Positions 1 to 11,261 are shown, counted from the first letter of the stretch. The stretch is DNA of 64,000 nt from Copromyces sp. CBS 386.78 (GCA_030685235.1 MU839084.1:310001-374000); one strand, 5' to 3'. Numbers and translations: made by a program. The notes: generated by a model not told the origin, from the letters alone.

Positions 1-704
1 GAGTTTGCAGTGAGGTTCCACGCTAACAGAACTTTTCGGGTCGAGCGGGTGTGAAGGCTTATAAAGATTGGGAAAAGCAGGCAAACGATGATGCTTGAAT
101 TGTTAGAAATGCATACGTAGTATTCGTGAATTTGATTGGAGTTTTGAGTGGGTTAAGGTGGTCAAATTGCGCAGTGTCGAGGCTGAGTTTTCGTTGCGTT
201 TTCTCCATGGCAGCAGCCTTTTCGGTGTTGGTGGTGGGCCGCAAGAAATTTCCAAGTACTACACACGTTGTCCTTGTCGAATAGAATTGCAAACCAGAAT
301 GGTGAGTTTATGATTTTATTCAGAGCTATTGCGGGTAATCTGGCCGCTGTACAACGTCATTTGTCCACATCTGGACGGAGTTTTCCCAATATCCTCATGA
401 CGTGCCCATCTTCGCTCTTTCTGTTGTTGACTGCCAAATCCTTACTCCATTCTTCCTCCAGAAAAGAGTGACAACTACCTCCAGAGGTAAGACGCAAGGG
501 AAAACTGAAATGAAATGGAATGAAATGAAATAAAATGAATGACTCGTTAGGCCGATTTGACCGCCATTTCCACCTCGTCCCGTGAATGCTCGTGTATTCC
601 CTTGTGTCCCCTTCTTCAGTTCCCTCATTCTTTTGCGCTATCATCGGCTTCAGTGCCTTACGCAGAGGCGTGCGCATAGGACAATCAAACCAATGAAGGT
701 AAAT
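1..704. other. Gene-free left edge
   Basis: No supported gene. Short open frames occur on both strands but none has a recognisable domain, splice pattern or codon bias. A GAAAT/AAATG-rich stretch lies around 507-540. The 3' flank of the minus-strand gene ending at 705 falls in this interval. Confidence 0.5.
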
Positions 705-1315
705 TCATTCTTCCGCCGATATAATAGACAATGCCTCATCATCCATTTGCAACTCGTAGACTTTCGATACAACGACCACATCCCGAACGCAGATATCTTC
801 CGCGCTGTGTTGTTGGTACGACCCAATGAGGCGGTTTGGGAACTTGCGCTTAGTAGCAAGCTGCCGTGGTTTGAGCTTCTGTTCGCCTTCCTTGACGAAA
901 ATCGCCCAGTAAGTGATAAAGTCATACACCTATCACGAGAGTCGGTTAGCTAAGGTACCTTAGATATAGTGAACGACCGACCAAAAGAATCTCCATCTCC
1001 GCAAAAGCGTCGAATGGGAATGGTATGGACGTTACTTACCATCAGCGCGTCGGGTTTGTCTTTGTATTGGGGTCGGTTCGTCATGAACATCCAAATCCCA
1101 TTGAGCTGTGCGATGGCCTGCGAGTCAAGTTGGGATGGGACCTTTTTGAAGATATAGCAGGCTTGTGGCCTTTTCCACCTTGTATCCGCCCGAAAACCCT
1201 CAAGCTGTGCAAGTGTATTTGCATTCTTCAATGCTTCAAGGAATGCTCCGAGATCAAACTCCTTGCCCTTGGGCGATACAGCCTCTTTATAGACTTCTCC
1301 TTGAAGTCCTTCCAT
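705..1315 (-). CDS. Hypothetical protein, two exons, 166 aa
   Basis: I do not recognise the family. The model joins exon 1 (1315-1040) to exon 2 (929-705). The 110-bp intron has a GTAAGT donor at 1039, a GCTAAC branch site about 18 bases before the acceptor, and a TAG acceptor at 930; it is phase 0. The predicted product starts MEGLQGEVYKEAVS and ends SIISAEE. It is mixed hydrophilic with several Trp/Tyr residues and has no signal peptide or membrane segment. An upstream ATG at 1385 (MSGSAPSTQ...) opens a different frame that overlaps the start, so either the start at 1315 is correct or the gene has lost frame near 1320. The clean splice signals and the continuing charge pattern across the junction are the evidence that it is coding. 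No domain supports it. Confidence 0.45.
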
Positions 1316-3278
1316 AACATTGTTGGCATCTCTGTCGGAGACTCGCTACCAGAAGGTGGCTGAGTACTAGGAGCTGAACCTGACATTGTTGATGGTTTGC
1401 TGGATCTGATGATATGATATACGTCGTTGGCTGTAAGACTCGATCTGATCGAGTGACTGCTGGGCAAGATACTGACTTGCAAACTGAACCGACGTCTAGC
1501 GGATGGACTTCTTTCTAAATACATCGTTCATAGAGGAAGCGTGATACGCTCTTGGTCATCCTCACCGACAAGAAAGTCCATTTCGTCAAAACCGATATCG
1601 TCCAACTAGACGGCGGCCTAGTTGGCGCGCTGGCAATGAAAGACGGTAGTGCTCGAAGGTAGATCGAGTCACCGAAGCACATCTCACCAACCGAAAAACC
1701 GAGAGCCAACATCCCGCCATGCCGTTGGTTCTGGTTGCCATTGACATCGTGAGCTGGAACGAAAGTTGCGAGTGAAAAGACGTGATGAATGGGAAGAGGG
1801 GCTCAACGTAATACGAAATCACACGGAGCGATAGAGAATTATACATGGGAAGCGCCTCGATAATACTGTTGGCAGAACTCGGAACTCTCAGAATTGCCAA
1901 CAAGGAATTTGCAAAAGTAAATCGTCAAGCCCGTTATCACAACAAACACTTTCAGGTTGGATGTTGGAAGAAAATACCTCGACCGGGATTCGATAGCCAA
2001 TCTCACACTTCGGTCAGAACCGACGATAGCTATGGGGGCCCGCCTTTGCACATGGCGACGAGGACCAACTGCCATGCGGGCCTCATTTTTCCTCATGCGG
2101 TGTGTCTGTAATATGCCAGACAAGAAGACATGACCATGGGGGCACAGTACGTGATCGAAAGCCGAGGGTTACCAAACTGTGCGGCTCGGCATACCAGCCA
2201 AACCACCAACCAACATGGGCATGTCTGCCGCTTGACCTCAAAGTGTGGGAATCCTGGTCAGCGAAGGGCAGCGAAGGGCAGCGAGCCGCTTTTTTCTTTG
2301 TGATCGTCGCAATGGAGGTCACGTAGCAGACGGAGGCCACAGACGTGGGTTGGAAAGCGAGAGAAGACACGACCATAGAGAGCGCGCCACCAACACGGCT
2401 ATCTACTACGTCAATGGACCAGTATGATGTACGAACGAAACAAAAGGCAAAAGAAAGTGTTGCAGTTAGTGCCCAGGTGAGAGCAGAGCGTTCTGGGGAA
2501 TTATTCTTGATCAGCTTTTTTAGTATCCAAGAACTCTCGGGTGTTATACTGGTCAGACCAACTAGTCAGCGACGGTTATGAAGCCCTGAAAAGTACTGCG
2601 TCACAAGTCCCACGTTCAGCAATGCCACTACGATGTAGAATATCCGCATGAATGGTATAATCCAACCGCTTTTTCGGCCACTTTGTATAACAACCAGCAA
2701 ACCGATGCCGAACAAGCTCGGTTGCCCAACTGAACCTCCAAGCGGTCTTAGGAGACCTCCCATTTGGGCCAAGAATTGCATCGTCGTCCTGCTGGATTGA
2801 TTCAATCTCGTATTCTCCGTCAAGAGGGCAGGAAGAAGGCAATGAGCGCGGGAGGTCGTCAAGTATACAGCGTGGGATGGGAACAACGGCTATTATGGCG
2901 GTCCAGATGCTTAACAACTCCTCCGCTAGTAAGCCAAGTCTTATTGGGGGACATGGTCCCCAGATTGAGGAAGTCGTGGGCTTTGGAATGCAAAATGCCG
3001 TTGGGTTGCTTTCCGGTTGAAGTACGGAGCAAGAGAGCAGGCGTGGCTGGAGAAGGACAGCCGGGAACGACCTCCGCATGAGTTGTTGTTAAGGAGACAA
3101 ACAACCTGAGCAATTGTGGCCGGCATGTTGACTTGCTGGGAGTTCCCCAGGGGAACCTCTGCGATGCATGTTTCTCGACGCATTCGTCGCGACATGCCGT
3201 CTTCTTAGTAGGTAGATACCTCTATGTATCAATACCCTTAGCCGTAGAAATGGCAGTCGCGGATGTTCCTCTTACCCA
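1316..3278. other. Gene-poor interval with possible decayed minus-strand reading frames
   Basis: No intact gene is supported. On the minus strand near 1610-1545 a short frame reads DDIGFDEMDFLVGEDDQERI and ends in TGA, but it is preceded by in-frame TAG codons. Another minus frame at about 2780-2568 reads like a membrane-protein tail (FMRIFYIVVALLNVGLVTQY) without a credible upstream exon. Both look like gene remnants or chance frames. A short tandem AGGGCAGCGA repeat lies near 2263-2284. Confidence 0.35.
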
Positions 3279-3497
3279 TAAAGGCCAGTTCGTTTCCGCT
3301 GTAAGAAGTTAACCAGTTAAGATTTTTGCAGTATTCGGTTCGCAGTAACGATATAACGCATTACTGCCCTACTGCTCCTTTTTGCGTTCGTCAAAAAAAC
3401 CTTATTTTTCATGCACGCCCTGCAACCACCTGCAACCACCTGCACTTACCCCAAATCTTCGATTTGGCCAATTAGAAGGCCAGAATTTTCGAAATCC

Positions 3498-3563
3498 TTA
3501 ACAGCAGTTCTTACTGCCAGACTGCTCAAAATCGAGCTGTAGTGCGGTAAGAACTGCAGTTAA
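3498..3563. repeat. Internal 20-bp inverted repeat of the TIR element
   Basis: Left arm 3498-3517 (TTAACAGCAGTTCTTACTGC) pairs with right arm 3544-3563 (GCGGTAAGAACTGCAGTTAA) with two mismatches, around a loop of 26 bases. It could form a hairpin inside the element, or mark the end of a smaller element nested in it. Confidence 0.65.
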
Positions 3564-3588
3564 AGGCTCAACCCCCTATAAATATAGG

Positions 3589-3800
3589 GGATGGCCGTCG
3601 CAAATACTATAAGAAGGATGGCCGTCGCAAATATTATAAGAAGGATGGTGATGAAAAGGATGGTGATGATGAAAAGGATGGTGGTGATGAAAAGGATGGT
3701 AGTGATGAAAAGGATGGTGGTGGTGATGAAAAGGATGGTGGTGATGAAAAGGATGGTGGTGATGAAAATGATGGTGGTGATGATGAAAAGGAGGAAAGAA
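3589..3800. repeat. Tandem minisatellite of GATGGTGATGAAAAG-like units
   Basis: Two near-identical copies of a 27-base unit (GGATGGCCGTCGCAAATACTATAAGAA type) at about 3589-3645 are followed by many imperfect units of 15-18 bases built from GGTGGTGATGAAAAGGAT. The repeats give spurious His/Phe-rich or Met/Lys/Arg-rich frames on the two strands. I treat them as non-coding because they lie inside the TIR element. Confidence 0.8.
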
Positions 3801-3963
3801 GAAAGGTAGAAAGGGGATATTAAAAGCACCTCTTTCCATCTTGCAGCCAAAGTCTTGGCCTACCTTAACGCTGCCTTAATATTGCATGAGTACAGCTGCG
3901 GACCATGCGCGTTAAGAGGGCAGTTAAGGGAAAACCACTACTGCGGAAACGAACAGGCCTTAA

Positions 3964-4721
3964 GGGGCCTTGGTAAAGCTGGAACCCGCCATTGAGAATG
4001 GAACTTCATTTCTTGACAAAGGATTGGGTATCTAGGTAGGTAGGTACTGAGGGGAGGGTGAACCAGGGAATTTTCCAATGAAAGAAAGCTGTCGAAAGCA
4101 TCGTGTCTTCCCTTCCTTCGTGCCTGTGATGAAGTGTCAAAGACTTTGAGAAGGTGTGACCCGACGGATTCAGGTCCATAGATTGTTTGGCAGCATTGTG
4201 CTGCCTCCTGCCTGCAGAATGACGGACCGGAAGAAGCTGCATGTCCCCTGCCGCTGAACATCACGCACACAAAAAAAGAATTGGCCAACTATCAGTCAAA
4301 TCTCCAGTTCCTCTTCCACGAAGACCATCAAAACTCACCATTTCCGTCCATATTGCAACAGCCGCCCTTTTCTGTTCCATCACAAAATCCCTTGCTCATC
4401 AAAAATGGATCTATGTGTGCCCTGTTCCCGGGCACATGCCACGGCTGGCATACCCGCAAGCCCAGTGTTTGGTAACACGGCCTTTGACAAAGAAATGCTT
4501 CTATTCTTGCAATACAAGAACGATGCCCACGAAACCGTTGTCAAGGCTTTGAATCATAATGAGGTGCTTTCATTTTGCATTCAGTTCTAAATATTATTCA
4601 TGTTCTCTTCTCATTCAGAGCTGGACTTATCTGACCAAGGTCCCCCAGCTCTCTTCTTCTAGTAATGTTCTATTCCACGTAATCTAACCGCCACTCCTAC
4701 TCAGATACTTTGACTTCAGAG
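3964..4721. other. Intergenic; nothing supported
   Basis: Short plus-strand frames at 4241-4590 lack domains, good start context or splice signals. The last 100 bases are pyrimidine-rich and are likely leader for the small secreted-protein gene that starts at 4722. Confidence 0.4.
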
Positions 4722-5392
4722 ATGAAGCACACTTTCACCACTGCCTTTACGGCCCTTCTCCTGCTTATCGCGACCGCTTTCGGTACCGCGGCCGCCCCAA
4801 CTGAAGAATCAACCAACAAGCTCTTCTCCTTCGCCTCATGGGTTGACGATCTTTCCAGCCCCGACATCGTTGCTATGACACCTGGACAGGCTCTCGAAGC
4901 CTATAGCGCTTCTAGAACCAGTGGCGCCTCTAAACGGGACCGGGGCCGGGGCCGTTTTCAAACGGACCAGCAAAGAGCCCAATTTGAGGGGATGCTGGAA
5001 ATATAGTCTCAACCACGTCACTACGATTGACGATGCAGTTGCATTGATTGCTCAATTAGTAGAGAAGGGTCAGCACAAAGTACCTCTTACACCAGGGGTT
5101 CCGGAATTTGGGATTGATGTGTACGGGAAGCTTCACCTTGATGCTTACTGTGGAGAAACACCTCATAATAGGTGCCCTGAGCGTCCTGTAATTTAGTAAG
5201 TGTCGAGTTCTTCTTGTTCTTCTTCTTCTTCTTCTTTTGACACTAACAAACGTCATGTTTTATCTGAACAGTCTCGAATTTGCCCAGGCCTTGGGCCACC
5301 TCATGGATTGGTGCACCTGGGACAGCCATACAGGAGGAATGTGGATGGTGGTTGACGCGGAACTTTACATGTGGACAAACTCAACAAAATAG
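4722..5392 (+). pseudogene. Small secreted cysteine-containing protein with a frame break
   Basis: The ATG at 4722 begins MKHTFTTAFTALLLLIAT, a clear signal peptide with a likely cleavage after the GTAAA stretch. This frame runs to a TAG at 5006. Before that, in the +1 frame (about 4940-5195), coding sense resumes (GCWKYSLNHVTTIDDAVALI) and continues through a good intron at 5196-5271 (GTAAGT donor, CACTAAC branch, CAG acceptor) into a last exon ending WTNSTK and TAG at 5390-5392. The downstream part carries four Cys (GCW, YCG, RCP, WCT), typical of a small disulfide-bonded secreted protein. The two halves need a one-base shift near the GGGGCCGGGGCCG repeat at about 4939-4952, where slippage is likely. 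It could be a real null allele, a sequencing error, or an intron I cannot see. No family is recognised. Confidence 0.45.
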
Positions 5393-7187
5393 GGGGATCT
5401 CACGGGACTTTCAAAACACCTCTGGGATGGCGTATGATAGGAGGGCTGCTTATACCTAGAGGTGGTTTTCAGGGAGTTTCTCCTCTCTTACACTTTTCCA
5501 ATCTACCACCACCACCACCTTTCCCAAAAAAGAACATTCCTCAGCGACCATTCCACCACCAAGGTTTCTGCGACATGTAATGAACTGGAACAATGTGGTG
5601 CACGAAGGGCTCAGTATATCTTGAGCATGGCTCAACACTATATCAGTTCCATTTCTGCATCCGTTTCATGGATCTGGTAAGCCATGACGAGGCGGTTCAA
5701 AAGCGGTGGGCTCATGCACATCGGAGTCGGGCTTTTGTCGCTGTCGGACGTTGCGCTGTCATGGGATTCGCAGCTACTCGGAATCCGAGCACCTGGGCAT
5801 TGAAAGCCCGGAGACTAGCCAAATGAAAAGGTTTCTATGAGCAGTTAGCGGAGTTTCGTCAGACTTTAGAAGCCGATTTCTTTTCTTCATTTTTCTTTTC
5901 TTCACACACACGCACACTCTTGCCAGCCACACCATAGTATCGGGAAAGACTAGTCTGGCCATGTTCAATATCTTAAGAACTTCACAGACGGAGTGCCAGA
6001 AGTGACATGATGCGCAGACGTAGGGCCCAGCCACAAGCCACAAGCCAAAGCCAAATCAGCGTCCTCGCGCCCTATCGTTCGCTCCAAGAACAAAAAAAAA
6101 AGAAAACAAAATTTTAGAAAAATTAAAATAAAATATAAGAAGGTGAAAGCAACATTCAACCCCATCGGGGATACCTTCCTTCCTGCTGCATATATGCGGT
6201 TGCAAGTTGATGAGTCTTAGTAGGTGCACATGCATGATGTACGAATACCTAGATATCCAGAAAAATGCCAGAAGAAAAGCAAAAAAGAAACAAAGAAACG
6301 AAACAAGCGGATGATTATAGGTAGGTACAGAACACTCTGCAAGATTTCTTCACCCCTCTTGTATATAGGTAGAGGTATGCTGCGGCTCTGTGCTTGGCGA
6401 GCTGTTCTTCCCGGGCTCCCGGGCTCCCGGGCCCCCCCTTGCGGTTTCCGCGTCCCTGCTCATCCCGCATCGCCCTCCCACTCTGAGCCGTTCATTATCA
6501 ACTGCATCCGGTCGGCGTCGTCGGAGTTATTTCCCACTTTCAAGACCGGAGCCATGGAGCCGGGTGCTGTGAAGACTCGGGAGATCAAGATCTGGGAAGG
6601 TCAGGTATGGAAAATATTTTTATGCCGTGAGCGTGGGCATGATTTGGCGTTTTGATGGTACCTAGTCGTGGAGTCGAAAGAATGCGCATCAGTCTTTCTT
6701 TACCCTAGATGATATTTTTTTTGACCTGGCTGAGGCAAAGATACAATACCTTGCATAAATGTGGTTCGGGCATATTTTCGCTGTACGTGCTTCTCGGTCT
6801 ATGTACATGTGCACATACAGGCCTTCCGGATGCTTGGTTTCTGGGTTTGTACAGTCACAAAATCAACATTGTAAATAGGTACGACCGATATTCTCTTCAT
6901 ATGACACGTTAAAACTTCGCACACAAGAACGGACCTCACCGGCTTGACGAGATACCGTACGTGCCATTATTCTGGTAGATGCATTCCGTGTTGAGATGCA
7001 CCATCACTTCCCAGATCTTCGGTGCCCGTAGCTGCTCTCGTCTGTTGCAGCATCGTGAGGCTTCCAAATTGCGCAACTCTCGGACTTCCGTGAATAATGC
7101 CATTCTGCAGTGTGAAATATTTATGCAGCGGCCTTTGCGTGGTGGCCGTTCCAGTGATGATTGATTTTATTTCCTCCGTTGCATTGC
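5393..7187. other. Intergenic; low-complexity patches only
   Basis: No gene is supported. The interval contains an A-rich patch at 6090-6140, a CCGGGCTC tandem at about 6410-6436 and scattered short frames. The last part is the promoter region of the RING-finger gene. Confidence 0.45.
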
Positions 7188-7195
7188 TATATATA
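7188..7195 (+). promoter_or_regulatory. TATA-like box of the RING-finger gene
   Basis: TATATATA lies 159 bp before the ATG at 7354 and is followed by a pyrimidine-rich leader. Assignment is by position and sequence only. Confidence 0.4.
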
Positions 7196-7353
7196 CATGA
7201 GACCTTCTCCTTATTCGACCCGATTTCCTTCTTCTCCCTCTTATTTCACACCAACTTCTCTTCTCAACGCCAACAGACGTGCCTATCAACCTTCACTCAA
7301 ATCCCGCTCTCTAGCAGACCTGATATCCTCAAACAGCCAACGTAACGACAAAG

Positions 7354-8179
7354 ATGTCTGACCGAACTAATACCAACGCGACTGAATCTCTTCCTGGCCA
7401 GTCCAACACTTCAACCATGGCATCATCAATCCCCGAGGTAACTTCCCACTCCCATCCTGTCTTCCCCCTTGCAAGCCAGCTTTTGCTGACACCCATCATC
7501 TTGCCCAAGACCAACCTTCACTCACACATAAGCCAGACTTTGCCCAAGATTACCCGCAAGGACACCACTGTTTGGCACGACGTCAAGAAATACCTTCTTT
7601 CTCGCGCCAAAACATCAAGAGATCCCCACGTCGTGATCCCGCGCCCTATCTGCGCGCTCTGTGACGGCGAAGAAGAGCTGGACATTGCCGGCGTCCCGGC
7701 CACTGACCCCACCTCAGTCCGCTTCGAGGGCGCCGTCCTCGCCTGTGGCCACATGTTTTGTATCCCGTGCCTGAATGAATACGAGGATAACTTGCCCGAC
7801 CCCAACCCCTATGACAACGCCTATAACCCCGTCTGCGGCCGCCGCAAGCTCACTCGCGAGTACCGCTGCCCAACATGCCGGGCTGATATGCACCACAAGA
7901 AGTGCTGGTGCGAGGTCGGGGCTTGCCGGCTTCCTACGTCTGCCCTCCTCGATGGCGGAGTTGAGAAGTCCGGTGGACAGTGGGTGTGTGAAATGCTGCA
8001 CCCTGGAGAGAGAAGGCATGAGGAGACCGAGGCTGTGGAGGGGGTTATTAATCACCCTTCTGTTATGGATGACTATCCTACCCTCATGAATAAAGAGACC
8101 CGCAAGAAGCTCGTTGAGTTGGTACTCGCCGTGGCGACTACCATGCCGGAGCTTGAGGCTGCTGTTGCCTCCTCCGAGA

Positions 8180-8226
<47 letters not shown>

Positions 8227-8790
8227 GAGTCATCACATGACGATGATGTCCACAACAGCGAGACACGTGAAGACGAAGACAACAACGGCTCACCCGAAGA
8301 CGATGACAGCGAAGACGATGATGATGGCGACGACTCCCCGACCGATTCCAACGACTCCGACGAACCGCACTCCTGTTTCAACAACATCCTCAACCTTTTC
8401 GCCCACGACAACCACCACGAAAATCGTGCCATGGCAGAATACCATCGCAGGACAACTAGGTACCTCGACAATCTCCCCGTTGGCCTCTTCAAGGATGCTG
8501 CTGCTGGGCTGAACAGCAAGACCGTCAAGACGTACCCAATCGCTTTGTGGAACCGATGCGTGAAGCCCGTATGCGACAAGTGCCATTGGGACAGAATGGA
8601 GAGGTATCTAGATTGGCTGGACGCAATGAAAAGTGAACGCATTGTCGTGGCATGGCTCAATGAGTTACCAAACCACTGGCCAGTAGTGCCCATAAGGCAA
8701 TGGGGTGTGGTCGGGTGTGGTGTCGGTCACAGGACATCTGCCGAGAACCAGGACAACACCCGCCGCATGAACGAAAATAAGGAGGAATGA
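7354..8790 (+). CDS. RING-finger protein with long acidic run, 478 aa
   Basis: Single exon. A RING-like cross-brace is visible: C100-x2-C103, then C131-x-H133-x2-C136-x2-C139 (ACGHMFCIPC), then C171-x2-C174 (RCPTC), the C3HC4 order. Such domains usually act as E3 ubiquitin ligases, so the protein may pass ubiquitin to unknown substrates. The loop between C139 and C171 is longer than usual. Residues about 276-340 form an acidic, Asp-rich run encoded largely by GAC repeats (8181-8226), likely variable in length. The C-terminal third contains Cys-x2-Cys (CVKPVCDKCHW) that may bind another metal. No transmembrane segment is visible. The start has a good context (AAGATGTCT) and sits after a TATA-like box. 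RING identity is solid; ligase activity and substrate are inferred. Confidence 0.8.
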
Positions 8791-9359
8791 AAGTTTGGAC
8801 AAGAAAAGGAAAATTTTGGAATTACCTAGTTGTGGATTTGATCTCGCGATCGGTTCGCCATTTGGGCCCCTTTGAGAGTGAACCACGAGAATATGTTTGA
8901 TTATTGATGGATGATGATGATGGCTAAGGGTGGTCGGTGTTTTGGACACATTTTACTTGGATTGGCGCAAACAGATTTGTTTTGTTTTGTATGTTTTGCA
9001 CCGGAATACACATTTTTCCGAGCTCCGAAATATCCGAAATTACACACTTCTATTAGCCATATTAACACCATTAAATAACAAAAACGCTGAATTAATTATA
9101 TACAACAATAATAATATATTACAATATAAGAATTATAAGTCTACCCCTTCTAAATGATACTACGAAACTATCCTAGTAAATTACCGGGAGTAGAAATTTC
9201 ATTCCTTTTTATAGCGCGTTTGAATGCCCTCAATCCCAGGTCCCTGTTATGCAATTGACCGGTTTGAATAGGTAAAATCTACCCTTTTCAATTATAGGTC
9301 AAAGGTTTCAGGTGTTTTGGCAAAACTGAGCCGACTCGTTTTACTCGCCTTTACCGCTG

Positions 9360-9399
9360 TTTTGTTTTGTTTTGTTTTGTTTTGTTTTGTTTTGTTTTA
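9360..9399. repeat. (TTTTG)8 microsatellite
   Basis: Eight perfect copies of TTTTG, followed by further T-rich imperfect units to about 9417. Confidence 0.9.
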
Positions 9400-9971
9400 T
9401 ATTTTTTGTTTTGTTTCGATCGCTGGAATAAACTTTTGCTCTCAACCCGGTACAGGATGTCGGCTTAGGCTAGTGATGTTGTAAATCTGACAGACAAACC
9501 AAAAAAAAAAACCACTTCTTCTCTCACAACGTTTTTCTCATCATGTCGCTGGGTTTTGGTGTTGATGCCATGCTCACTTACCTGCAGACATTCTTGCCTC
9601 TTGCTCCTTCCCCAATGAGTGGTTCTGTTCTAATCCGGATATGGAAAGCACGACGAATTTAGACAATGAAAACTCTTCAGAGCAGCAGGCTTGATCACCC
9701 TTCTTAAAACACGCTTTTCTTCTATTCATCTGACCAAGGAGGGATGTAATCAACGAGTGTCTGCCTCCATCCTTCAAGAACGCAACTTTCCAATTTCCCG
9801 AAACGGAACATCGACATCCACTTACACGCAACCCCCCACTCCCCACATGTCCCACCCAAATTGTGCCCTTCCACCAAAACTGACTGACCCCCACGGAACA
9901 ACTTCCACAAAACAGTTACAGGCACGGACCACACAACCAGATAAAAAAAAAAGGGAAAGAAGAAAAGATGC

Positions 9972-9976
9972 AAAAA
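9972..9976 (-). terminator. RNA polymerase III T-run terminator of tRNA-Gly
   Basis: Read on the minus strand, five T residues lie 10 bases after the tRNA 3' end, with a longer back-up run of ten T residues at 9952-9943. This is the expected Pol III stop signal. Confidence 0.65.
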
Positions 9977-9986
9977 GAGAAATGAC

Positions 9987-10057
9987 TGCGCCAGCCGCGA
10001 ATCGAACGCGGGGCCCATCGATGGCAACGATGGATTTTACCACTAAACCACTGGCGC
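9987..10057 (-). tRNA. tRNA-Gly (anticodon GCC), 71 nt, no intron
   Basis: On the minus strand the sequence folds as a cloverleaf. The acceptor stem GCGCCAG pairs with CTGGCGC, followed by discriminator A. The D arm contains GGTTTAGTGGT (A box). The anticodon stem CCATCG/CGATGG encloses loop TTGCCAT with anticodon GCC, which reads GGC/GGU glycine codons. The T arm is CCGCG-TTCGATT-CGCGG (B box). CCA is not encoded, as expected for a eukaryotic nuclear tRNA. Confidence 0.95.
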
Positions 10058-11261
10058 CTTGTGGTGTTGATGAAATAATTTAAGCATCGGATGTACTTAT
10101 AAAGCAAGCAAACAGAACCTCACGGTTCAACGCATGCAATAACAACCGGCGAGTTGAACGAGAGGAGAGGACCAAGTGAGTGTTTAGAGGGCACAGAGCA
10201 CAACAGCAAGCAGGGTGCACTTGGGTCGGCTCATGTGGTTGTGTGCATGTTGAAATTTCGTTTCACATGTGGAAAATACCAGAAAATATCCCAAGAGCAC
10301 AACGATAGGAATCAGATGGATGTGGATGGGAAGCAGCACAGTGGTGGTAGAGCCATAGAATTACGAATTAGGTTGAGATGGCGTAGGCTCAATGGCAAAG
10401 GTACTGGATTCGTTCCGTCGTATATCGGTCAACGTACGATTGATGGATTGATGGACTTTTTCCGCTGAGCTGGTTTTTGGTGAAGTAAATTCTGACTCGG
10501 AATGTGTCCGCGGGATGGGAACAAAGTGCGAGCTCCAGCTGAAGAGACGGAAATTTGGGCTTTTCTTCGAGGAGCCTGTTGTCCATGATCGTCGAACCGT
10601 GTGGTAGAACCCTTTCTCGACGGGAACCATTCACTGCCTTCCATCATGTGTCGTGTCTTCGATTTTCGAAATTACTCCTTTTAGGCAGTATCTCGCTTCT
10701 GCCTCTTTTTTTTTAACCGATACTCACGAAAATCCAGGCAGGAATATCAGAGCCAGGACGGATAGGACGGGCAGGACCGCGGGGTCAAGCGCGCGGGCCC
10801 ATGGAGCCCAATCGAAAACACAGCATGGACAAGCACAAGCAATCGTGGGCTCTACTCTACAATCTTTTCTACTCTAACAATGTCTTTTCCCGCGCCCAGT
10901 GGCGCCCTTGAACCCTTCTTTTGGAACACCGGTAAGCCACCCAGCCAGATCATATGTACCTTAGTATGTACCTTTGTAGCAAGCGAATAATGCCCAAGTG
11001 CTAATCTATATAGGCAACCTCGGCAACGTATGACAAAGTATGTCCACGTAAGAGGGGATAAAACAAAGCAAAACCTGCCCGCAAAAAGGGCAAGATGTGA
11101 AATGCGAAGAAGCAACCGGATAATCCGAGGGCTGAAAACGTGGTAGGTAAGCAACCTTCACATCAAATAAGGTGTGATGACAGAAGCAGCAACCAATTTT
11201 TAGTGTGTCTGCTCCGACCTCCGGTCAGAACTGACCACCACCTCCCGATGAAGTGACCAAA
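10058..11261. other. Intergenic; nothing supported
   Basis: It lies between the tRNA-Gly promoter side and the 3' end of SEN1. Short frames on both strands show no domain. The part nearest 11261 is likely the SEN1 3' untranslated region. Confidence 0.45.

Larger units (their letters stand above)
3279..3963. mobile_element. Non-autonomous TIR element (MITE-like), 679 bp, with TAA target-site duplications
   Basis: The element spans 3282-3960. Its left end (AGGCCAGTTCGTTTCCGC, from 3282) and the reverse complement of its right end (AGGCCTGTTCGTTTCCGC, ending at 3960) match with one mismatch in 18, and the similarity continues a few bases inward. TAA occurs immediately outside both ends, at 3279-3281 and 3961-3963. 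TIRs plus a TAA/TTA duplication are typical of PIF/Harbinger-type DNA transposons, so a derivative of that superfamily is the best guess. No transposase frame is present. The interior holds a 20-bp imperfect inverted repeat (3498-3563), repeated TTACTGCC...ACTGCTC motifs (3361 and 3511), CTGCAACCAC tandem units (3421-3445) and a GATGGTGATGAAAAG-type minisatellite. I do not recognise a named family. Confidence 0.72.
8791..9986. other. Intergenic with an AT-rich patch and a pentanucleotide repeat
   Basis: No gene is seen. About 9030-9190 is strongly AT-rich, with many TA dinucleotides (ATTATATACAACAATAATAATATA), unlike the surroundings. A (TTTTG)8 run occupies 9360-9399. The remainder is unremarkable and leads into the 3' flank of the tRNA. 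Confidence 0.5.

Noticed and set aside
2566..3079. Possible membrane-protein gene on the minus strand
   Set aside because: Two overlapping frames share hydrophobic text but no intron joins them and no conserved motif is seen.
3560..3850. His/Phe-rich or Met/Lys-rich open frames over the repeat
   Set aside because: They are products of the GATGGTGATGAAAAG minisatellite inside the TIR element and have no non-repeat content.
8073..8693. Antisense frame with poly-Ser over the RING gene
   Set aside because: It is the complement of the GAC-rich acidic run; the RING protein in the sense strand explains it.
10154..10468. Short plus-strand frame after the tRNA
   Set aside because: No domain, poor context and no splice support.
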